Source of the DNA: LDYB01 sp037442385
GTDB taxonomy: Bacteria > Armatimonadota > Fimbriimonadia > Fimbriimonadales > GBS-DC
Assembly: GCA_037442385.1 (NCBI GenBank)
Contig: JBBIQJ010000035.1
Coordinates: 1 to 18,720 of the forward strand
Length of the DNA: 18,720 bases
Direction of reading: 5' to 3'
Below the pieces are notes generated by a model. That model ran no database searches and was not told the origin of the DNA. It saw only the letters and a program-made list of their open reading frames with translations. Position 1 is the stretch's first letter; the number at the start of each line of letters is the position of its first letter. Position numbers and translations under genes: made by a program. This document shows positions 6,675-14,457 of this stretch, piece after piece.

Positions 6675-7426
6675 CTGGATTTCCCCTCCGAAGCGACAGG
6701 GCGTGCGAAGCGAAACTGGGTAGACCCCGTATAGGCGGGAACGCGCACCGAGGCGAGCTGTTTAATCTCCACCATTTTGGGGTCGGCTTCGATAATGTCT
6801 TGAAGCACGCCGCCGGGCATCCGCAGTGCGCTTTCCAGCGTCTGTGGGTCGCCAATCGCATGAATCACAAACGGCGACGCCATTTTGACATCGTTCACGA
6901 AAATCACGGGTCCCACGCAGCGAATCCCTGTGGTCGCCACGATCCGTTGCCCGTTGATACTGATCGCCTCTGCGCCTGCCTGACGCAGCTCGTTGACCAC
7001 CCGGAGCAGGTCGTAGTCGTGAATAATAAACAGGTCGGGGAGCGCCGATTCGATGGAGCCGGGGTCCACTTTTTTGGTGCTGTCGCGCAGGATGAGCTCG
7101 ATACCCGGTCCTTCCACATCGGTCAGCCCGGCGAGCATTTTGGCTTCCTGCAGGCTCTGATTGAGAACCTGCGCCTGCTTTGTGCCGGTCGCGAGGGCGT
7201 TTTCGAGTTCGGTGATTCGGGCGCGGAGGCTGCGAATCTCTTCTTCCAGCGCCTGCGCCGAGCGCTTTTCCTGCAGGTAAGCGCGCGCTAAATCGGGGAA
7301 GCGGGCGCTGGGGAGTTCGGCGGTGCGAATCTGTACCTGTGCTTTGAGGGACACCGCCAGCAGAATCCCCACCACCAGCCAGATGAAAAAGAAGGTAATC
7401 ATTTGAGTACGGCGATTTTCATTCAT
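6671..7426 (-). CDS. DUF881 (YlxW-like) membrane-anchored coiled-coil protein
   Basis: Single-pass membrane protein of 251 residues. The short N-terminus (MNENRRTQMI) is followed by a membrane helix (about 10-26). A coiled coil comes next (about 42-92, rich in E/L/R/A heptads). The conserved DUF881 domain has VEGPGIELILRDS, ALPDLFIIHDYDLLRVVNEL, the hallmark AGAEAISINGQRI, and PFVIHAIGDPQTLESAL. DUF881 proteins (YlxW and YlxX in B. subtilis) sit between divIB/ftsQ and ftsA; the biochemical role is unknown. Start choice: a GTG at 7435 is also in frame, but AGGGGG (7436-7441) lies 9 bases before the ATG at 7426, so I prefer 7426. It overlaps the end of ftsQ by 8 bases (ATGAATGA). Only one DUF881 gene is present here, where Bacillus has two. 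Confidence 0.9.
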   Translation of the reverse strand: MNENRRTQMITFFFIWLVVGILLAVSLKAQVQIRTAELPSARFPDLARAYLQEKRSAQALEEEIRSLRARITELENALATGTKQAQVLNQSLQEAKMLAGLTDVEGPGIELILRDSTKKVDPGSIESALPDLFIIHDYDLLRVVNELRQAGAEAISINGQRIVATTGIRCVGPVIFVNDVKMASPFVIHAIGDPQTLESALRMPGGVLQDIIEADPKMVEIKQLASVRVPAYTGSTQFRFARPVASEGKSR

Positions 7427-8327
7427 TGACTTCACCCCCTGTCAATTTAATCGCGGGCGCAACGGGTGATTTTATGTCGATATATTCCCAGTGCGCCATC
7501 TGCAAGTCAGCATGGGCCAGAATTTGGCAGATCAGCGGGATTTGTTCGGTCAGCGGCGCGGCGTCCCCCAGGCGGAAGGTCAGCGCGAAATCGTGGGCGC
7601 GTGGCTGGCAGTGAAGCTGCAGCTCCCCCGACTCGGCAATCACGATTCTGGCTTGTCGGGTGCGTCCTGCTTCGTGAACGGCTTTCAAAACTTCAAAAGC
7701 GCGACGCATCGCTGGGTGTTTCATCTCGCCACTCGCTGGGGGTTCCGGAGGCGTCTCGGTGCAAATCACGCCGCCCAGAACCGTAGCAGGAGGTTTCGGC
7801 GCGTGGAACAAAAATCCTGTCGTGTCGAGGTAGCGTTTTTCGCCATTTGGGTAGCGCACTTCAATAAACGGTTCGCGGGGTCGCACGATTAACTGTGCGT
7901 GACGGGGGGTGTGGGGACGCCATGTAGCGTCTGCCACCCAGTCTATCTGCTGGAGGGCGTGCTCGGCACGGCGCGGCAGGTCCGAAAGGGGGATCGGGGT
8001 TTGCAAGCAGGATGCGAGCTGGGCTTGCACGGTGGCGCGTGCAGGCTCTGGCACGCCCGTAATCTGGAGTGTTTGCAGCTGGGTTCGTGGCGAGAACCAG
8101 AGGCTCACGCTGAGCGTCGTCAACACCGCATAAGCGAGAATGGCATCCAGTTTGCGCAGGAACGCCACCCAGTTCCAGCGAAGCACGCCCCTTGAAGCGC
8201 GTTGACGGCGCTTGCGCGGGGTGTCAGGCAGAACGGCACGGAACCGACCCCCCGGTTCCATCACCGAGATAGCAGGCTGTGCTGGAATGCGCTTGCGACG
8301 CCCACGCGAACGCTTGCGAAGCCTCAT
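7419..8327 (-). CDS. ftsQ: Cell division protein FtsQ/DivIB
   Basis: Single-pass divisome protein of 302 residues. It has a long, very basic cytoplasmic tail (1-60, many Arg/Lys), one membrane helix (about 61-78) and an extracytoplasmic POTRA domain starting LQTLQITGV (84-92). A beta domain follows, with typical weak signatures (LIVRPREPFIEVRYPNGEKRYLD). FtsQ/DivIB links early and late divisome proteins through FtsB/DivIC and FtsL. Sequence conservation in this family is low, so the call leans on topology, the POTRA start and position between ddl and DUF881/ftsA. Residues 185-205 are a Pro/Glu-rich insertion. The ATG at 8327 overlaps the murC-ddl stop as ATGA, with GGAGGGG just upstream. The end overlaps the next gene by 8 bases. 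Confidence 0.88.
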   Translation of the reverse strand: MRLRKRSRGRRKRIPAQPAISVMEPGGRFRAVLPDTPRKRRQRASRGVLRWNWVAFLRKLDAILAYAVLTTLSVSLWFSPRTQLQTLQITGVPEPARATVQAQLASCLQTPIPLSDLPRRAEHALQQIDWVADATWRPHTPRHAQLIVRPREPFIEVRYPNGEKRYLDTTGFLFHAPKPPATVLGGVICTETPPEPPASGEMKHPAMRRAFEVLKAVHEAGRTRQARIVIAESGELQLHCQPRAHDFALTFRLGDAAPLTEQIPLICQILAHADLQMAHWEYIDIKSPVAPAIKLTGGEVNE

Positions 8328-10729
8328 AACCCCTCCAGTGCATCCCGAATAATACGCTCAATCAACTCAGCGAAGCCGATTCCCGCTGCTTCGGCACTAC
8401 GCGGCAGCAGCGAGGTCGGCGTCAAACCCGGCACGGTGTTGACCTCCAGCACGTACGGGATGTGGTCGCGCACTATCATGTCCACGCGACTCAAACCTCT
8501 GCAGCCCAGGGCGCGGTGTGCGATAACCGCGGTCGCTTTGAGCAGTTCCAGCACTTCCTCGGGCAGGCGCGCGGGCACAATCTCGTCTGTCATGCCCGGA
8601 ATGTATTTCGCTTCGAAATCGTAGTAGCCCGATTTGGGGGCAATCTCCACGGGGGGCAGGGCAAGAGGGTTGCGTGTGCCCAGCACCGGCACGGAGACTT
8701 CCGTTCCCTCAATGAAGGCTTCCACAAGGGCGGCGTTATCAAACGCGAGCGCCTTGCGCAGGGCGTTCGGCAGAGCATCCCATGCAAACACCCGCGAAGT
8801 GCCCAGAGTGGACCCCCCCTGATTCGGTTTAACGATGGCGGGCAATTGGAGCGCCTGCTGAATCCGTTCACAGGTCTCCCACGAGTCGTCGTATGCCAGC
8901 ACGGCGGGAGGCGTGGCTAAACCTACTTCTTTGAAGAGAATCTTGGCGGCGTGCTTATTCATGGCTAACGCGCTGGCAAGCACGCCGGAACCTGTATAGG
9001 GGATGCCCAGCAGCTCCAGCAAGCCCTGAATTGCGCCGTCTTCCCCGTGCCGACCGTGCAGGGCGATAAAGGCGAGGTCTGGGCGCTCTTCACCAAGCAG
9101 CTCCCTGAGGCTCCAGATGCCTTCTCTGGCACGGGGTAAAGCGGGGTCTACAGGAATGCCGAGGTAGCGTTCGGGGTTCAGCGCCTGCAACACGCGCATG
9201 CCCGACAGGAGGGACACATCGCGTTCGGGTGAGTCGCCGCCCATCAACACGGCGATTCGAAGGCGTCGCACCTGCCCGCGCTCCTCGAGCAGTCGGAGGA
9301 TGGTGGGTGCAATCTGGTCAATATCGCCTGCGCCCATCGTAACCACCACATCGTTCGGCTTGAGGTGGGGCAGCAGGCGTGAGGGGATCTGCTCTTTGAT
9401 GGGAATATAGAGCGTGGGGGGCGTTTCGCGTGCGAGCAGCCCGTCGGCAATCAGCGCGGCGCTCACGCCCGGAATCGGCTTCTCGCGGGCAGGGTAGATG
9501 TCGGTTATCACCACGAAGTCGGCACGGGCAAGGCTCTCAATAAAGTCGGCGAGATGGTCGCGTGTGCGACTATACATGTGGGGCTGGTAAATCACCACCA
9601 GCCGACGGTTGGGGAACCGCTGACGCAGGGCATTCAGCGTGGCGTGGATTTCAACGGGGTGATGTGCGTAGTCGTCGATTACTGCGACGCCGCCCGCCTC
9701 GCCGACAATTTCCTGACGCCGTTTGACCCCGTGGAACTGCGCCAGCGCCGCCTGCTGAACCTCGATGGGAATCTGGAGCGTCAACGCCACCGCAATTGCC
9801 CCCAGCGCGTTCTGCACATTGTGGTCGCCAGGGTAGGGCAAGTGGAACGAGGCTTGCGTGCTGGCGCCCAGAAACAGAGGCGCGTAGACCACAAAATCGG
9901 TCGCCAGGTGAGAGCGAGCGGTAATTTGTCCGTGAACTTCGTTATCGGCGCCGAGTCCGTAGGTGACCGTTGGGCGCTTCTGACCCGTGTATTGCTGGAT
10001 GCGTTTGATGAGCAGCTGAACGCCCCGGCTGTCGCCTCCCAAAATATGGGTGCCCCCGGGTTTGACCCGGTGCAGGAACCGTTCGAAGCTTTGAAGGAGT
10101 TGCTCCAGGGTGCCATGATAGTCCAGATGGTCAGGGTCTATATTGGTGATAACGGCGATTTCGGGCTGGAGGTCTAAAAACGACTCGTAGGCTTCACACG
10201 CTTCCACAACTGCCCACTCGCCCTGCCCTAGTCGGATATTGCCCTGCCATGGCTCGGGGTAGGGGGTATCCGCGCCGATAAGGACGAGCGGGTCGTAACC
10301 CGCGTGTTCCAGCATGGTGGCAATCATGGCGGTGGTGGTGGACTTGCCGTGTGTGCCGGAGACGGCAATCACGCGGTGGTGACGCAGGAGCCACCCCATC
10401 AGTTGGGAGCGTCGCCAGAGGGGCAGGTTGCGTCGCATAGCTTCCACCACTTCGGGGTTGTCGGGGTGTATGGCGTCGGAGACCACCACCCAGTCGGGAG
10501 CGCCCATTTGCTCAGGGTCGTGCGGGCTGTAGGCGTGGATGCCCAGCGCGCGGAGCGCGTGGAGCGTGGGTGTTTCCACCAGGTCGGAGCCGCTGACGGC
10601 GATGCCCTGCGCGTGGAGCAGCCGCGCCAGTGCGGACATGCCCGCGCCCCCGATGCCAATCAGGTGAAAACGCATCGTGGGGGTCGGCTCCCGCTCGGTT
10701 GTCAGTCGGATACCCGTGGTCGTGAGCAT
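8324..10729 (-). CDS. murC-ddl: Fused UDP-MurNAc-L-alanine ligase (MurC) and D-Ala-D-Ala ligase (Ddl)
   Basis: One 801-residue frame encodes two cytoplasmic ATP-dependent ligases. Residues about 19-485 are MurC, which adds L-Ala to UDP-MurNAc: LIGIGGAGMSALA (23-35), ATP loop GTHGKSTTT (125-133), ITNIDPDHLDYHGT and DDYAHHP. Residues about 489-801 are Ddl, which makes the D-Ala-D-Ala later joined by MurF: GGDSPERDVS, HGRHGEDG (558-565), YTGSG, IVKPNQGGSTLG, YDFEAKY (703-709) and LEVNTVPGLT (761-770). Tyr709 matches E. coli DdlB Tyr216, as in D-Ala-D-Ala rather than depsipeptide ligases. Asp504 replaces the usual second Glu of the EREVS motif. I see no stop or frameshift at the junction. The ATG at 10729 overlaps the murG stop as TGATG with GAGGAGG upstream; an ATG 18 codons later is less likely. 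A MurC-Ddl fusion is known in Chlamydiae. murB is not adjacent. Confidence 0.95.
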   Translation of the reverse strand: MLTTTGIRLTTEREPTPTMRFHLIGIGGAGMSALARLLHAQGIAVSGSDLVETPTLHALRALGIHAYSPHDPEQMGAPDWVVVSDAIHPDNPEVVEAMRRNLPLWRRSQLMGWLLRHHRVIAVSGTHGKSTTTAMIATMLEHAGYDPLVLIGADTPYPEPWQGNIRLGQGEWAVVEACEAYESFLDLQPEIAVITNIDPDHLDYHGTLEQLLQSFERFLHRVKPGGTHILGGDSRGVQLLIKRIQQYTGQKRPTVTYGLGADNEVHGQITARSHLATDFVVYAPLFLGASTQASFHLPYPGDHNVQNALGAIAVALTLQIPIEVQQAALAQFHGVKRRQEIVGEAGGVAVIDDYAHHPVEIHATLNALRQRFPNRRLVVIYQPHMYSRTRDHLADFIESLARADFVVITDIYPAREKPIPGVSAALIADGLLARETPPTLYIPIKEQIPSRLLPHLKPNDVVVTMGAGDIDQIAPTILRLLEERGQVRRLRIAVLMGGDSPERDVSLLSGMRVLQALNPERYLGIPVDPALPRAREGIWSLRELLGEERPDLAFIALHGRHGEDGAIQGLLELLGIPYTGSGVLASALAMNKHAAKILFKEVGLATPPAVLAYDDSWETCERIQQALQLPAIVKPNQGGSTLGTSRVFAWDALPNALRKALAFDNAALVEAFIEGTEVSVPVLGTRNPLALPPVEIAPKSGYYDFEAKYIPGMTDEIVPARLPEEVLELLKATAVIAHRALGCRGLSRVDMIVRDHIPYVLEVNTVPGLTPTSLLPRSAEAAGIGFAELIERIIRDALEGL
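9269..9286 (-). promoter_or_regulatory. Possible internal ribosome binding site and GTG start for Ddl alone
   Basis: At the MurC-Ddl junction, GAGGAG (9281-9286) lies 9 bases before an in-frame GTG (9269-9271, Val487 of the fusion). The GTG is only a few codons before the first Ddl strand (RIAVLMGG). Initiation here would give a 315-residue Ddl, close to the length of free Ddl enzymes. GAGGAG also encodes the Glu-Glu of LLEERG, so chance is a real alternative. Confidence 0.35.
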
Positions 10730-11814
10730 CACACAGCCTCCTCGATCAGGTTCACGATTCGTTCGGTCGCGTCGGGAATAACCCACGCGGTGCCTGCCTC
10801 GCTCATCGTCTGGCGTTTCTGGGGGCAATCACGCAGTTCCAGAAGATGTTGTGCCAGAAGCTGGGGTGTGAGCGCGTGCTGCTCAATCACGACTCCAGCC
10901 CCCCGTGCCGCCATCGCCTCACAATTATACCGCTGATGACCCCCTGCCGCGTGGGGGTAGGGCACAAGAATCATCGGCAGGGCGTTGCGCGCCAGCTCGG
11001 TGATGGTGCCCGCGCCGCCGCGCGCCAGCGCCACGGAAGCGGCGCGATACGCCAGCCCCAGCTCGCGCCCCTGCAAAAAAGGCACGGGACGGTAATTGCC
11101 GTTTAAGCCCAGCCGATCGGCAGTGGCGCGCACGGTCTCGTAGTGGTCAGCGCCTGTGATATGAAGCCACTGAAGCTCGCCTGAGGGCAAATACTGAACT
11201 GTGTTGAGGACGGCTTCGTTCAGCGCCTGCGCACCCTGGCTGCCGCCAATCACCAGCACGGTGAAACGGTCTGGGTGAAGCTGAAAATAGCGTTGCGCTT
11301 CGGTGGGACTGGCTTCGGTCAGGTAGACTTCGGGACGCAGGGGCAGTCCTGTGCGTGTGATAGAAGCCCTGAGGAAGTGAGGGCGCGCTTCTTCGAAGTT
11401 GATGCAAATTTGCTGGGCGCGACGCGCCAGCCAGCGGTTTGCCTTGCCTGGCAGGGCATCGGGTTCCAGCAGAATCATGGGGCGTTTGCGACGGGCATGG
11501 GCGGCGGCGATTGGCATCGAGGCGTAGCCTCCTGTGGTGAAAAGCAGAACCGCGCCAAATTGCTCCAGAACCCGTCGCGCCATGCGTATCGCGCGCCAGA
11601 GCGTAAGCGCGACCGACCACGGAGTGCGCCGCGTGGAGCGCAGTCCTTCCATCGGGAGCAGCTCTTTGGGGAAGGGGAGCGGAATGCGCGATTCCAGTCC
11701 GTGCTGGGTTCCGAGGTATAGTACCTCGTGCCCGCGTGCCTGCAGCGCCTGCCCCACCACCATGGCAGGGAACAGATGACCGCCCGTTACGCCGCCCGCG
11801 ATAGCGATTTGCAT
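10729..11814 (-). CDS. murG: UDP-GlcNAc:lipid I GlcNAc transferase MurG
   Basis: GT28 glycosyltransferase of 361 residues, peripheral on the inner face of the membrane. It transfers GlcNAc from UDP-GlcNAc to lipid I, forming lipid II. The N-terminal Gly-rich loop GGVTGGHLFPA (7-17) has Val where most MurG have Gly or Thr. TTGGYAS lies near residue 110. The second Gly-rich loop is IGGSQGAQALNEAV, and the UDP-GlcNAc site is ARGGAGTITELARNALPMILVPYP, read here in two overlapping parts: ARGGAGTITEL and ALPMILVPYP. The frame is open upstream to 11871, but that part overlaps ftsW and the protein should begin MQIAIAGG. The ATG at 11814 is preceded by GGAGG with a 6-base spacer, inside the end of ftsW, and there is one base between the ftsW stop and this ATG. 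The stop overlaps murC-ddl as TGATG. Confidence 0.97.
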   Translation of the reverse strand: MQIAIAGGVTGGHLFPAMVVGQALQARGHEVLYLGTQHGLESRIPLPFPKELLPMEGLRSTRRTPWSVALTLWRAIRMARRVLEQFGAVLLFTTGGYASMPIAAAHARRKRPMILLEPDALPGKANRWLARRAQQICINFEEARPHFLRASITRTGLPLRPEVYLTEASPTEAQRYFQLHPDRFTVLVIGGSQGAQALNEAVLNTVQYLPSGELQWLHITGADHYETVRATADRLGLNGNYRPVPFLQGRELGLAYRAASVALARGGAGTITELARNALPMILVPYPHAAGGHQRYNCEAMAARGAGVVIEQHALTPQLLAQHLLELRDCPQKRQTMSEAGTAWVIPDATERIVNLIEEAV

Positions 11815-11815
11815 G

Positions 11816-13087
11816 TTATACCTCCCGCGCGATGGATTGCGCCACGCCGAGCGCCGCCATGAGGGAAACAAGCGCCGAGCCGCCCGCGCTCAAAAAAGGA
11901 AGCGGTATCCCCACAGTGGGGAGTAATCCCACCGCCATGCCGAGATTCATGCCTGCGCTGAGAGCAATCCAGAGTGCCAACCCCCCTGCAAAGAGCCGCC
12001 CGAATCGCGTTCGAGCGCGCATCGCCAGGCGGAAGCATGCGTAAACCAGGCTCCCCAGTAGCCCGATGGCGACCAACCCACCCAGAAACCCCGCTTCTTC
12101 GGCGATTGTGGCGAAGATGTAGTCGCTTTCGGCGGCTGGCAGATAGCGCTTCTCACGCCCCATGCCCAGCCCTACACCCGTCAACCCGCCACTGCCCACC
12201 GCTAGCTGCGAGTGAACCATCTGGTAGCCAAAGCCCTGCTCGTCGGACCACGGGTCCAGCATCACCAGAATGCGCTGAATCCGATAGGAGGTTTTATGCG
12301 CGTCCAGAGACTCTTCAGAGAGATGGCTCTTGACGAGAGGAATCGCAATCAATGCCATCACGCCCAGCACACTCGCGAGGAATAAAAGCCCCAGCTTCGC
12401 GAGGTTTGCGCCTCCCAGGAATGCGACGCTTACGCCCAGCGCAAAGATAAGCATCGCCGTGCCCAGATCGGGCTGGCGCTCCACCAGAACCACCCCGAAA
12501 ACCCAGACGCCAAGCAACAGATAGGCGCTCCGCGTCCATCGCCTGCGCTCTGGCAAGGCATACAGCGCACAGAACCAGAACAAGCTCGCCAGTTTAAACG
12601 CCTCCGACGGCTGGAGCGTAATGGCGCCCAGAACCGGCACGGGCACCCGAATCCAGCGTTCCGCGCCATTAAATGCGTGCCCCAGCGGGGTGAACTGTAT
12701 CAGCGCCAATATTGCCACACACAGCACCATCCAGAGAGGCGCGGTTTGCTGCCAGAATCGTGGGGGGACGGCAGCCATGACCGCCATGACAACAAACCCC
12801 ACGACGATCCAGAGCGTCTGCATAATCCCCAGCCGAAAGAGCTGGAAAAGCGAAGTCTGGGCGGTAGCCGGCTTCGATAATTCGCCGATATTGACACTGA
12901 ACAGGAAAAGCAGGCTCATCACGCAGAGGGCGACTGTTAGCCGCAGGAGCATCTTATGGGGGAAGAGGCTGGGATTGCGTGTGAGGGTAGGCTTCGCTAG
13001 CGGCGAGGGCGGCAGAGTGGGCGAATACACCGCGGCATGAGAGAGTGCGCCATGGCGTTTCGGACGGGCAGTAGGGTGGGCTTTCAT
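11816..13087 (-). CDS. ftsW: SEDS peptidoglycan polymerase FtsW
   Basis: SEDS-family glycosyltransferase of 423 residues with about ten membrane helices. It polymerises lipid II at the septum together with its class B PBP, here FtsI. Family motifs are FNGAERWIRV (139-148), LQPSEAFKL (158-166), ERQPDLGTAM (203-212), DPWSDEQGFGYQMVHSQLAV (278-297), GREKRYLPAAESDYIFATIAEE (read in two parts: GREKRYLPAAESDY and IFATIAEE, 310-331) and GIPLPFLSAGGSAL (393-406). Asp322 is at the position of the catalytic Asp of RodA/FtsW. The cytoplasmic N-terminal tail of about 45 residues is long, basic and Pro-rich. Genomic position between murD and murG supports FtsW rather than RodA. The ATG at 13087 overlaps the murD stop as ATGA, with AGGAGG 8 bases upstream. 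Confidence 0.96.
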   Translation of the reverse strand: MKAHPTARPKRHGALSHAAVYSPTLPPSPLAKPTLTRNPSLFPHKMLLRLTVALCVMSLLFLFSVNIGELSKPATAQTSLFQLFRLGIMQTLWIVVGFVVMAVMAAVPPRFWQQTAPLWMVLCVAILALIQFTPLGHAFNGAERWIRVPVPVLGAITLQPSEAFKLASLFWFCALYALPERRRWTRSAYLLLGVWVFGVVLVERQPDLGTAMLIFALGVSVAFLGGANLAKLGLLFLASVLGVMALIAIPLVKSHLSEESLDAHKTSYRIQRILVMLDPWSDEQGFGYQMVHSQLAVGSGGLTGVGLGMGREKRYLPAAESDYIFATIAEEAGFLGGLVAIGLLGSLVYACFRLAMRARTRFGRLFAGGLALWIALSAGMNLGMAVGLLPTVGIPLPFLSAGGSALVSLMAALGVAQSIAREV

Positions 13088-14457
13088 GGGGCATACCTCC
13101 TGACAAGCGTTTTGAACTGCTCACCGCGTTCGATAAAGTCGCGGAACTGGTCAAAGCTAGCGCACCCTGGCGCGAGAATGACGGTCTCTCCCGGTTGCGC
13201 CAGTTGCAGAGCGCGGGGCACTGCCTGCTCCAGCGTGCCCACATATTCGGCGTGGCGATAGCCGCGGGCGCGGAGCGCGGAGAGAATCGCCTCGCCGTCG
13301 CGCCCAATCAGCAGCACATAGCGGCAGTGGCGGGCGAGCGAGTCCGCTAAGGCGTGCAGGCTCTGATTTTTGTCGATACCGCCCGCAATCGCTATACAAG
13401 GCTTGGGGGTTGCCTGGAGCGAGTGTTCTAAAGCGGCGGCGTTCGTACACATGGAGTTGTTGATGAACAGTACGCCATTAATCGCGGCGACACGCTCCAT
13501 GCGGTGGGGCACTCCTTGAAAGGTGGCGAGCGCGTGCGCTACTTGCTCGCGTGTCGCCCCCAGAATGCTGGCGACATGCACACTCACGAGCGCATTTTCG
13601 AGCGTATGCTCCCCGATCAGCGCGGGCATCGGGATTTGAGAAAGGTCTAATGTGCCGTCCGCAAGGGGCACGAGGGGGTTCTCGCGGGCGAAGTAGTGCA
13701 CATGCCCTGCCGATTCTACCGCGCGAAGCCCCGAAACCCCTTCCTGCTGGAGCCAGTGCAAAAGCTGGGCTGTGCCCCTGTCGCGGGCGTTCAGAACCGC
13801 CCAGTCGTGTTCGGTCAGGTGATGCAAAATTTTGCCTTTGGCACGGGCATAGGCTTCCCACGAGCCGTGATAGTTCAGGTGGTCTTCCGTGATATTGGTA
13901 ATCACGGCGATACGGGGGCGGAACTGGTGGGTATGGAGCAGCTGGAACGAGCTGACCTCGGCAACCAGCCATTCGTTGGGCTGGGCGCGATGTGCGGCGC
14001 TGACCAGTGGCAAATCGTGCGCCGTGCCTGCCACATTGCCGCACAGATGCGCTTTGTAGCCGAGCGTCGTCAGCATGTGGTGGGTCAGCATGGTGCTGGT
14101 GGTTTTGCCGTTCGTGCCTGTGATAGCGATGAGGGGCGCCTGTGCAATCTGATACGCCAGTTCAATTTCGCCCCATACGGGCACGCCTGCGCGCGCCGCT
14201 TCGGCGAACAGGGGGTGGCTCGGCGGCAAGCCAGGGCTGACCACAATCAGGTGATAGTCCGTGAGGGGGTGGGGGATATCCTGATTGGGGTAGAAGGGGA
14301 TTCCTGCTTCGGCGAGCTGCTGGCGTGCCGTGGCGAGCGCTTCGGCGGAGGCGCGGTCAAACACCGCCACCTGGGCGCCACGCTCCTGAAGCGCCAGCGC
14401 GGCTGCCAACCCGCTCCGACCCGCACCAATCACGGCAACATGCTTACCTGTGAACAT
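13084..14457 (-). CDS. murD: UDP-MurNAc-L-alanine:D-glutamate ligase MurD
   Basis: Cytoplasmic ATP-dependent ligase of 457 residues that adds D-Glu to UDP-MurNAc-L-Ala. The N-terminal UDP-binding fold starts VAVIGAGRSGLAAA (7-20). The central ATPase domain has TGTNGKTTSTM (113-123), the Glu of VAEVSSFQL, ITNITEDHLNYHG (186-198) and the AYARAKGK lysine (residue 207), a likely carbamylated Lys. The C-terminal domain has GVPHRME (315-321), AGGIDKN (358-364) and APGCASFDQFRDFIERG (429-445). The usual NDSKATN segment reads NNSMCTN (333-339), so the expected Lys is Met. The ATG at 14457 has GGAGGGATCC just before it and overlaps mraY by 14 bases; a longer open frame to 14649 lies inside mraY and is rejected. 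Confidence 0.96.
   Translation of the reverse strand: MFTGKHVAVIGAGRSGLAAALALQERGAQVAVFDRASAEALATARQQLAEAGIPFYPNQDIPHPLTDYHLIVVSPGLPPSHPLFAEAARAGVPVWGEIELAYQIAQAPLIAITGTNGKTTSTMLTHHMLTTLGYKAHLCGNVAGTAHDLPLVSAAHRAQPNEWLVAEVSSFQLLHTHQFRPRIAVITNITEDHLNYHGSWEAYARAKGKILHHLTEHDWAVLNARDRGTAQLLHWLQQEGVSGLRAVESAGHVHYFARENPLVPLADGTLDLSQIPMPALIGEHTLENALVSVHVASILGATREQVAHALATFQGVPHRMERVAAINGVLFINNSMCTNAAALEHSLQATPKPCIAIAGGIDKNQSLHALADSLARHCRYVLLIGRDGEAILSALRARGYRHAEYVGTLEQAVPRALQLAQPGETVILAPGCASFDQFRDFIERGEQFKTLVRRYAP

Noticed and set aside
6319..6861. N-terminal extension of ftsA (open frame to 6861)
   Set aside because: It lies over sbp in another frame. The true FtsA start, MNLIAGLDIG, is at 6318 with an ATGA overlap.
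8324..10729. Two separate genes murC and ddl
   Set aside because: I see no stop codon between the domains in the given sequence and the frame is continuous, so it is annotated as a fusion, with the internal start noted separately.
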